Shown: positions 7,735 to 14,031 of the stretch, in pieces | Layout: every line of letters begins with the position of its first letter | Position numbering within the stretch: position 1 is the first letter of the stretch | From: CAZJHD01 sp964545855 | GTDB taxonomy: Bacteria > Planctomycetota > UBA1135 > JACQFD01 | DNA length: 15,563 bases | Direction of reading: 5' to 3' | Assembly (NCBI GenBank): GCA_964545855.1 | Contig: CAZJHD010000086.1 | Location: 1-15,563 of the forward strand | Program-made: the position numbers and the translations under genes | The notes under the pieces: model-generated | Database searches by the model: none | Told to the model about the DNA's origin: nothing | Seen by the model: the letters and a program-made list of their open reading frames with translations, nothing else

Positions 7735-7740
7735 ATCATA
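7735..7740 (-). promoter_or_regulatory. candidate -10 element of the haloperoxidase-type gene
   Basis: On the minus strand these bases read TATGAT, close to the TATAAT consensus and in a locally AT-richer spot. The resulting transcript would have a leader of about 100 nt that includes the palindrome at 7690-7712. No good -35 hexamer is seen at the expected distance, so this is tentative. Confidence 0.25.
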
Positions 7741-7905
7741 TCGACTCTTCGAGAACGGGTTTTTCCTGCGCGAAGATTGCGTTCGATGCCGCGCAATCAT
7801 GGTCAACCGGCGCTCTCCGAACCCGTCGATCGCGGGCGAGGAACGACTCTCGTCCCTCCGAGCCGACCCGGAGCTCGATCGACGAGAGGAACTGCGCCCG
7901 TCGCC

Positions 7906-7934
7906 TATAACCATCTTCGCGACCACTGGTTATA
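7906..7934. promoter_or_regulatory. spaced inverted repeat TATAACCA-N13-TGGTTATA
   Basis: TATAACCA (7906-7913) is repeated in perfect inverted orientation as TGGTTATA (7927-7934). The half-site centres are 21 bp apart, two helical turns, which suits a dimeric DNA-binding protein. Both half-sites are AT-rich in GC-rich surroundings. It is about 280 bp upstream of the haloperoxidase-type gene and about 350 bp beyond the 3' end of the small exported-protein gene, so its target is unclear. Confidence 0.4.
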
Positions 7935-8287
7935 CCGCCGCTGGCCGCGACTTCGCTGCGAGGCCGCCGCCTCCTCCACCCCGCCGACGATCGAATCGGT
8001 TCCGTCGATATCTCCTTCGAGTGCTCTCGGAAGCCGGCCGGCGGAGGAATCCTCGCGACCCGCCTCATGCGCGCCGATCGACGTGCGAACCCATCCCTCG
8101 AAGGAGACGCGCATCCGCCCGTGCTCCCTCCGATGCGCGGTCGATCGAGAACGTCGACGCGTCGGCTTGCAGGACGTCGAGTTTGGTTTCGAACGCGAGT
8201 GCGAGAAACCGTCGTCGAGGTCGAAGAGCGACGACGAGATCGGCGACGAGGCTCGCGCGCAGCCCGAGTGCCTTCCTCAGCGCCCCG

Positions 8288-8767
8288 CTACGGCCGCCGC
8301 TCCACTCCGTTCAGCAGGAGCGACCCGGCGAGCCCCTTCACGGGCTGGTCGAAGCGGAGCACGAGCTTCGCTCCGGACCCGAGCGGGATCCCCGGATCGA
8401 GCGTCTTCAAGTCCCAGGGCTGCCCCCAGGGGACGGTGAGCGGCCGCACGGTCTGCGCGTCGATCTGGAGCCCGAGGCCCCGCGGCTCGATCGGATCGTT
8501 GCTCCCGGCGGCCACGGGCACGCCGTGGGGCAGAAGGAACGAGCGGAGCACGAAGCTGCTCCCCTCGGGCACCTCGTGGAGGAGCACGTTCTCCGTCGCC
8601 GAGGGGATCGGCAAGCTCGGCTGCGTAGCCGTCCGGTACTCGACGGCGATCAGCAGGGGCCGCTCGTCGACGTCGGGCGCGCCGGCGCTCTGGACGAACC
8701 GGATGCCGAGGCCGCCGGCGGCGAGCATCGCGAGGGAGAGGGACGCGAATCGGAGGGTCGGGGTCAT
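8288..8767 (-). CDS. small exported protein of unknown function
   Basis: I do not recognise this 159-residue protein. It begins MTPTLRFASLSLAMLAAGGLG, a signal peptide or single N-terminal anchor. The remaining 130 residues have no cysteine and are rich in Pro, Gly and beta-prone runs. The C-terminal part, with IPLGSGAKLVLRFDQPVKG (127-145) and LAGSLLLNGVE (146-156), looks like a compact beta-sandwich. The start at 8767 is supported by GAGGA seven bases upstream on the minus strand; an ATG 31 codons further out has an Arg-rich lead and is less likely. It follows the kinase-fold gene by 76 bp on the same strand, so co-transcription is likely. That suggests, without proving, an exported partner. 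Confidence 0.75.
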   Translation of the reverse strand: MTPTLRFASLSLAMLAAGGLGIRFVQSAGAPDVDERPLLIAVEYRTATQPSLPIPSATENVLLHEVPEGSSFVLRSFLLPHGVPVAAGSNDPIEPRGLGLQIDAQTVRPLTVPWGQPWDLKTLDPGIPLGSGAKLVLRFDQPVKGLAGSLLLNGVERRP

Positions 8768-8843
8768 GGAGCGTTCCTCGAAGGAGCGGCTTCGGTGCGA
8801 GGGGCGTGGGACGCGCGCACCGAGCGCCACGTTCCCGCGGGTG

Positions 8844-11800
8844 TCACGGCGCGGCGTCACGCCACAGATCCTCGACGTCGGCCCAGAACGCGCGCCAGTC
8901 GTGCCGGTCGAACTCGGGGAGGAACGCGAGCGCTTCTTCTCCGCGCACGAGATCGAGGCCGTGGTCCTGCAGCATCGAGCCGAGGAGATCCCGGGCGATG
9001 GCGCGACGGGCCGGGTCCTTGCGCCACGCGCCCTCCGTCACGGCGGCGATGTCGGTGCGGAGCCACGCGAGCGCCTGCGCTCGCCAGCGCGCGCGCCGTC
9101 CCTCCCCCGGCGGGAGCTGGTCGTAGCCGATCCCGCAGCCCGCCTCGAGCGCGGCGCTGGCCGCGCGACGCCGGCGGCCCGCCGCGAGGTCCTCGCCGAG
9201 GGACGGGTCCTGCTCGAAGGCCGAGATGAAGAGCTCGGCGGCGGCACCGAGGAGTCCGCGCCGCTTCGCGAGGACCGCGATCTCGAACTTGTCCCTCGCC
9301 GAGCGCAGGAGATCCTCCCCGCGGAACACCGACTCGAATCGATCGGCGTAGGGAAGGAGCCGCTCGGCCTCGCGCACTTCGAGATCGATCCTCGGGTCGG
9401 GCCGGGCGTTCGCGAGCTCGGCGCAGAACAGGAGCTCGCGGAGGCTCACCAGGTAGTCGCCCGTCTCCCGGAGCGAGAGCGCGAGACCGAAGCGAACGCG
9501 CTCGCTCGTCGGCTTCAGCCCGAGGGCCTCCCGGAACTGGCTCACGGCCTCGCGATGCCGGCCCGCCACCGCCAGCGCGTCGCCGAGATTCGCGTGGGTC
9601 TCGAAGGATCGAGGATCGATTACGAGACCCTCGTGGTGCGCGTCGATCGCGCCGGCCACTTCACCGCGTCGCAGCAGCACGACGCCGAGCCGCGTCCAGC
9701 CGTCGGCGCGGTCCGGGTCGAGACGCACGGACGTGCGATGCGCCGCCTCGGCGCCGGCGAGGTCGCCCGCGAGACGGCGTGCGTCGCCCAGCCCCTCCCA
9801 GGCCTCCGTGCTCGTGGGCGCGAGCGCCACGGCGCGCTCGTACGCCGCGAGGGAGGCCTCCCTCTCTCCCTGCTCCCAGAGCACGCGGCCGCGCATCGTG
9901 TGGAGGAGCGCCTCCTCCGGCGAACGGCGGAGCGCCTCCTCGACGATGGCACGCGCCCGCTCGAGGGAGCCGCGGCCGAGCTCGAGGGCCGCGAGCCGGC
10001 GCGGCGCGACGGCGTCGGCGGGATCCAGCGCGATCGCGCGCTCGAAGGCGGCCGCCGCCTCGTCGAGCCGCTCCGTCGCGGCGAGGGCGGTGCCCCGATG
10101 CCAATGGACGTGCGCGCGGTCCGGCTCGATCCGCAGCGCCTCGTCGAAGGCGGCGAGCGCGTCGCCCGGGTCGCCGGCCCGCTCGAGCACGAGGCCGAAA
10201 CGATGCGCGGCGCCGGCGCTCGACGGGCGGAGGGCCCGCGCCGTGCCGTAGGCGCGGATCGCCTGCTCGCGCGTCTGCGCGCCGCCCCGCTCGTGCTCGA
10301 CGGCGTCGAGCACCACGAGACGGAAATCGCCGGGGTGGCGGCGGACGGCGTCCATCCGCACCGCGTCGGCGCTCCCGACCTCTCCCGCGAGCTGCAGGGA
10401 CGCGATCCAGAGCGCGGCCGTCGGCGCCGGCGCGTCCTTCGATCCGGCGGAGCCCATCGCCGCGGCGACGGACGGCGCGTCGATCGCCTCGAGGCGCAGC
10501 ACGCGCCGCAGGCGCGCGCGCGCGGCGTCGCCGTCGGCGGCGTCCGCGAGGGCGAGGAGCGGCTCCCACTGCGAACGGCTGCGGCCGAGACGCCGCCGCG
10601 CGAGGGCCCAGTCGTCGAGGGCCGCCACGAACGTGGGCGCGACGGCCGTCGCGCGCGCGGCACGCGCCGCGGTCTCCGCGTCGGCGGACTCCGGATCGAA
10701 GCCGAGGGCCGCGAAGTGCAGCGCGTACGCGCGGTCGCGGCGCGCGGCGTCGCGCTCGTCGAATCCGGGGGTCTCGACGCCGTCCTCGTCGGGGACCCAC
10801 GCCTCCTCGACGCCGGCGACGAAGGCCGCCTCGCGTTGCGCCGCCGCGGGATCGATCGCCGCGGCGGCGCTGCGCTGAAGCGGCGGCTCGATCCTCGTGG
10901 AGGGCGCCGGACCGGCGAGATCCCCGCGGGGCCCGTCGTCCCGCCCCGAGAGCGACCACGCGGCGGCGACGGCCACGAGCGCCACCGTCGCCACGCCCGC
11001 GAGCGCCGTCGCGACCGTGCGCGCGCGACGGTCTCCCGCCGCGCCGGCACGCGCGTCGGAGGTGGCCGTCTCCGCGCCGCGCGCGCGCTCCTCCAGCGAG
11101 GCGCGCACGCGGGCCGCGGCGTCGGCCACCTCGGCGGCGTTGCGGAAACGGTCGCGCGGCTCCGGTTCGAGGCACCGGCGCGCGAGCGCCACGAGGTCGG
11201 GGCTCGCCTCGCAGCGCGCGAGCCGCGCCTTCGCGTCCGCGAGATCGGCCGCCACGGCCCGCGACATCACCTCCGAGGGTCCGCCCACGTAGGGCGGCGC
11301 TCCCGTCAGGATCTCGACGAGCAGCGCGCCCAGGCCGAAGACGTCGCTGCGCTCGTCGATCCGATCGGTCTCTCCGCGCGCCACCTCGGGCGACACGCAG
11401 GCGGCGATCTCCGGGGCAACTCCGGCGGAAGCGTGCGCCACCGCGGCGGAGCCCGCGGGCGCCGGACGGTCGGGCCGCGGCAGCACCCGCGCACGTCCCC
11501 AGCCGACGACGTGCACCTCGCCGAAGGCTCCCACGCTGACGTTCGCCGCCGCCACGCCGCCGTGGACGACGCCGCGCGCGTGCGCGTAGGCGATCGTCTG
11601 GCAGACGCTCTCGAAGACCGCGAAGTGGCGGCCCGCGTCGGCGCCAACGACCGCGCGCTCGCGCAGCAGCGCGGCGAGCGATCGCCCCTTCAGGAGCTTC
11701 GTCGCCACGTAGGGCCGCGCGCCGGCGGCGACGCCGATCTCGTAGACGGGCGCGATGCCCGGGTGCTGGAGCTGCCCCGTGAGCTGCGCCTCGGCGACGA

Positions 11801-12164
11801 AGCGCGCGAGAGTCTCGGCGTCGCGGGCCGCCTCGTCGCGCAGGACGCGCAGCGCCACGTCGCGACCGAGCTCGACGTCGTGCCCCTTCAGCACGACGCT
11901 CTCGCTGTCGTGGCCGATCTGGCCGACGACCTGGTAGGTGCCGCGTCCTTCGAGCAGGCGCTCCGACTCGTTCGCCGGACGCACCACCTGCGACACGGGG
12001 CCGCCCGGCGCAGCCGACTCCAGGCGCACGCGCCGCGCCGATGGCGCGCGTCCGGCCAGGAGATCGACGAGGGACGTGGACGGGTGAGGCTCGGGGCCCG
12101 GGGTGTCCGCTCCGGAGCCGCTGGGATGAGGGGACGAGGAAGCCGTGTCGGTCGGATCCGCCAT
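8844..12164 (-). CDS. kinase-fold (pseudokinase) / transmembrane / TPR protein
   Basis: The product has 1106 residues. After a disordered N-terminus (1-75) comes a Ser/Thr kinase fold (about 76-352), one transmembrane helix (384-404), a helical linker, about seven TPR units (about 640-905) and a C-terminal tail (about 1000-1100, with AQALAWLRTDIAAV). This layout and tail are typical of kinase-TPR proteins of Planctomycetota and relatives. The catalytic residues are lost. The glycine loop reads GQIGHDSES, the VAxK lysine is R106 (VALRVLR), the HRDLKP loop is HGGVAA (201-206; Asp to Gly203, Lys to Ala205), and DFG is GWG (Asp to Gly221). Fold residues persist: alphaC E125, N208, SPE (258-260), D274 in SDVFGLG and R339. 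I infer a pseudokinase used for binding or scaffolding. No clear ribosome site precedes 12164. The small exported-protein gene follows; the MscS-type gene is divergent. Confidence 0.9.
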   Translation of the reverse strand: MADPTDTASSSPHPSGSGADTPGPEPHPSTSLVDLLAGRAPSARRVRLESAAPGGPVSQVVRPANESERLLEGRGTYQVVGQIGHDSESVVLKGHDVELGRDVALRVLRDEAARDAETLARFVAEAQLTGQLQHPGIAPVYEIGVAAGARPYVATKLLKGRSLAALLRERAVVGADAGRHFAVFESVCQTIAYAHARGVVHGGVAAANVSVGAFGEVHVVGWGRARVLPRPDRPAPAGSAAVAHASAGVAPEIAACVSPEVARGETDRIDERSDVFGLGALLVEILTGAPPYVGGPSEVMSRAVAADLADAKARLARCEASPDLVALARRCLEPEPRDRFRNAAEVADAAARVRASLEERARGAETATSDARAGAAGDRRARTVATALAGVATVALVAVAAAWSLSGRDDGPRGDLAGPAPSTRIEPPLQRSAAAAIDPAAAQREAAFVAGVEEAWVPDEDGVETPGFDERDAARRDRAYALHFAALGFDPESADAETAARAARATAVAPTFVAALDDWALARRRLGRSRSQWEPLLALADAADGDAARARLRRVLRLEAIDAPSVAAAMGSAGSKDAPAPTAALWIASLQLAGEVGSADAVRMDAVRRHPGDFRLVVLDAVEHERGGAQTREQAIRAYGTARALRPSSAGAAHRFGLVLERAGDPGDALAAFDEALRIEPDRAHVHWHRGTALAATERLDEAAAAFERAIALDPADAVAPRRLAALELGRGSLERARAIVEEALRRSPEEALLHTMRGRVLWEQGEREASLAAYERAVALAPTSTEAWEGLGDARRLAGDLAGAEAAHRTSVRLDPDRADGWTRLGVVLLRRGEVAGAIDAHHEGLVIDPRSFETHANLGDALAVAGRHREAVSQFREALGLKPTSERVRFGLALSLRETGDYLVSLRELLFCAELANARPDPRIDLEVREAERLLPYADRFESVFRGEDLLRSARDKFEIAVLAKRRGLLGAAAELFISAFEQDPSLGEDLAAGRRRRAASAALEAGCGIGYDQLPPGEGRRARWRAQALAWLRTDIAAVTEGAWRKDPARRAIARDLLGSMLQDHGLDLVRGEEALAFLPEFDRHDWRAFWADVEDLWRDAAP

Positions 12165-12312
12165 GCGTCGGGTGTCGGTCGCGTCGAGGCGGGGTGCGCC
12201 GCGATCATCGCGCGGCGCGGCGGTCGACCGGCCCTCAAAAAGCGCGCGCGACGCGCCGCTTCGATGCCCGTCCTCGATGCGTTACGGTCGGCCCGGAACC
12301 CGGAGCCGCCCC
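12165..12312. promoter_or_regulatory. divergent promoter region, pseudokinase versus MscS channel
   Basis: These 148 bases separate the two divergent starts and should contain both promoters. The MscS start has a good ribosome site, GGAG at 12302-12305, seven bases before its ATG; the kinase-fold start has none. No clear sigma-70 hexamers are visible. The only marked structure is the hairpin at 12236-12261. Confidence 0.45.
12236..12261 (-). terminator. terminator-like hairpin in the leader of the pseudokinase gene
   Basis: On the minus strand AAGCGGCGCG pairs with CGCGC-G-CGCTT across one T, a 10-bp stem with a single bulged base, running straight into a run of five T. That is an intrinsic-terminator shape reading towards the pseudokinase gene, 72 bp before its start codon. 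It could block antisense transcripts coming from the MscS side or attenuate the kinase-fold message. The very small loop lowers confidence. Confidence 0.35.
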
Positions 12313-13941
12313 ATGACCCCGAGCGAACCGACTCCCACCCCGCCCTCCTTCGCGCGCCGCGTCGCGCTCGCGGCCGCGGCCTGCGCCGCGCTGCTCGCCG
12401 GTTCCGCCGCCGCGGCGCCCGCGCGGCAGGACCCGCCGCAGCCAGCGGCGGAGGCACAGGCGACGACGACCGTCGAGCGCGACTCGCCGCGCGCCTCCCT
12501 CGAGCGGTATCTCGAGTTCTGCCGCGCCGGAGACTTCGCGAGCGCGTCCCGCTACCTCGCGCTCCCGCGCGAGCTGCGCGCACGCGGCCCCGAGCTCGCG
12601 CGGCGGCTGAAGGCGGTGCTCGACCGCCACCTCTGGATCGACTTGAGCGCCGTGTCGGCGCGCAGCGAGGGCGACGCCGCCGACCGTCTGCCGGCGGGCA
12701 CCGATCAAGTCGGCGAGGTGCCCGGTCCCTCGGGCCCGAAGGAGCCCGTGCGTCTCGTGCGCGTCGAGGACCCCGAGGACGCGCGCTGGGCCTTCTCGAC
12801 GGGCACCGTCCAGCGCGTCGACGTCTGGTACGACGGTCTCGAGAACCGCTGGGCCCTCGAGTTCCTCCCGGAGCCACTGCTGAAGCCGGGGCCCCAGGAA
12901 CTCCTCTGGTGGCAGTGGCTCGCGCTGCCGATCCTCGCCATCTTCGCCTGGCTCTTCGGCGGGATCCTCGGACGCATCACGCGCGGGATCCTCACGCGCC
13001 TGTCGAAGCGCACGACGGTCACCTGGGACGATCAGGTGCTCGAGCGTCTCGGCGCGCCGCTCACCCTCGCCTGGACCTTCGCGGGGTTCTGGGTGTGCCT
13101 CCCGCTCCTCGGCCTCTACGAGCCGGCGCAGGACTTCCTGCGGCGGCTGATGAGCAGCGGCCTCTACGTGTCGTTCTTCTGGGGCTTGCTCCGCACCGTC
13201 GACGTGATCGGGCTCATCGCGTCGAAGTCGGCCTGGGCGACCTCGCACCCCGCCTCGCGGTCCCTCGTGCCGCTGAGCGTGCGGTGCCTGAAGGTCATCA
13301 TCGTCGTGATCGCGGTGATCGCCGTGCTCGCCGACCTCGGCTACCCCGTCGCGAGCCTCGTCGCCGGCCTCGGCATCGGCGGACTCGCCTTCGCGCTCGC
13401 CGCGCAGAAGACCGTCGAGAACCTCTTCGGCGCCTTCGCGATCGGAGTCGATCAGCCGATCCGCGAGGGCGACTTCGTGAAGATCGACGACTTCGTCGGC
13501 ACCGTCGAGGCGATCGGACTGCGCTCGACGCGCATCCGCACCCTCGATCGCACAATCGTGAGCCTGCCGAACGGGCGTCTCTCCGACATGCGGCTCGAGT
13601 CGTTCACCGTCCGCGACCGGTTCCGCCTCGCGACGACCATCGGCGTCGTCTACGGCACCACCGCCGACCAGATGCGGCAGATCCTCGAGGGCTTCGAGCG
13701 GGTGCTGCGCGGTCACCCGAAGAACTGGCCCGACGCCGTCGTCGTGCGATTCAAGGAGTTCGGCGCCTCGTCCCTCGACATCGAGATCATGGCCTGGTTC
13801 GAGACGGGCGATTGGGGAGGCTTCCAGCTCGCGCGCCAGGAAGTGCTGATCGGCTTCATGGACGTCGTCGAGAAGGCGGGCTCCTCCTTCGCGTTCCCGA
13901 CGCGCACGGTGCATCTGGTGCAGGAGAAGGCGGCGAGCTGA
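12313..13941 (+). CDS. MscS-family mechanosensitive channel with extra N-terminal domain
   Basis: The 542-residue product has a signal peptide (about 12-36, ending SAAAAPA). An exported helical domain follows (about 57-190, starting SPRASLERYLEFCRAGDFASASRYL), then several membrane segments (about 199-218, 247-268, 282-303 and 322-341) and the MscS pore helix (about 345-377). The pore helix is Gly/Ala-rich, GLGIGGLAFALAAQKTVENL. The cytoplasmic beta domain (380-435) has IREGDFVKIDDFVGTVEAIG and RTIVSLPNG, and the alpha/beta end domain closes with FAFPTRTVHL (527-536). E. coli MscS has 286 residues, so this is a large variant. The role is release of solutes on hypo-osmotic shock, with the N-terminal domain possibly sensing in the periplasm (inference). 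The start is supported by GGAG seven bases upstream. It is divergent from the pseudokinase gene; a TPR gene follows after 90 bp. Confidence 0.92.
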   Translation: MTPSEPTPTPPSFARRVALAAAACAALLAGSAAAAPARQDPPQPAAEAQATTTVERDSPRASLERYLEFCRAGDFASASRYLALPRELRARGPELARRLKAVLDRHLWIDLSAVSARSEGDAADRLPAGTDQVGEVPGPSGPKEPVRLVRVEDPEDARWAFSTGTVQRVDVWYDGLENRWALEFLPEPLLKPGPQELLWWQWLALPILAIFAWLFGGILGRITRGILTRLSKRTTVTWDDQVLERLGAPLTLAWTFAGFWVCLPLLGLYEPAQDFLRRLMSSGLYVSFFWGLLRTVDVIGLIASKSAWATSHPASRSLVPLSVRCLKVIIVVIAVIAVLADLGYPVASLVAGLGIGGLAFALAAQKTVENLFGAFAIGVDQPIREGDFVKIDDFVGTVEAIGLRSTRIRTLDRTIVSLPNGRLSDMRLESFTVRDRFRLATTIGVVYGTTADQMRQILEGFERVLRGHPKNWPDAVVVRFKEFGASSLDIEIMAWFETGDWGGFQLARQEVLIGFMDVVEKAGSSFAFPTRTVHLVQEKAAS

Positions 13942-14031
13942 CGCTCGGGCCGAGCCCGCCCTACGCTCGTCGCGCGCAGCCCGAGGAGCCCCATCCCTTC
14001 CTCCGCGGTTTCCTCCCCAGTGGCGCGTCCG

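Larger units (their letters stand above)
7631..8287. other. 657-bp gene-poor region upstream of the haloperoxidase-type gene
   Basis: Several frames are open here, but their translations are low-complexity and Arg/Ser-rich and show no family features. Parts are less GC-rich than the coding DNA around them. The region holds the 23-bp palindrome at 7690-7712, a candidate minus-strand -10 element at 7735-7740 and the spaced inverted repeat at 7906-7934. A 6-bp inverted repeat, GGTTTC (8185-8190) with GAAACC (8205-8210), lies near its right end. On the minus strand it contains the 3' flank of the small exported-protein gene and the 5' region of the haloperoxidase-type gene. An unannotated small RNA cannot be excluded. 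Confidence 0.5.

Noticed and set aside
7639..8439. Plus- and minus-strand frames in the gene-poor region (for example 7639-8439 plus, 7736-8068 minus, 7905-8114 minus).
   Set aside because: Translations are Arg/Ser-rich and unordered, contain no domain-like pattern, and overlap the dyads that look regulatory.
9779..11539. A 586-codon plus-strand frame antisense to the pseudokinase gene.
   Set aside because: Almost entirely Arg/Ala/Pro; a frame shadow of the TPR-rich coding strand.
11140..11940. The kinase-like domain as an active Ser/Thr kinase.
   Set aside because: Direct translation of the minus strand confirms HGG at the HRD position, GWG at the DFG position and Arg at the VAxK position, with the frame intact on both sides, so a simple frameshift error does not explain it.
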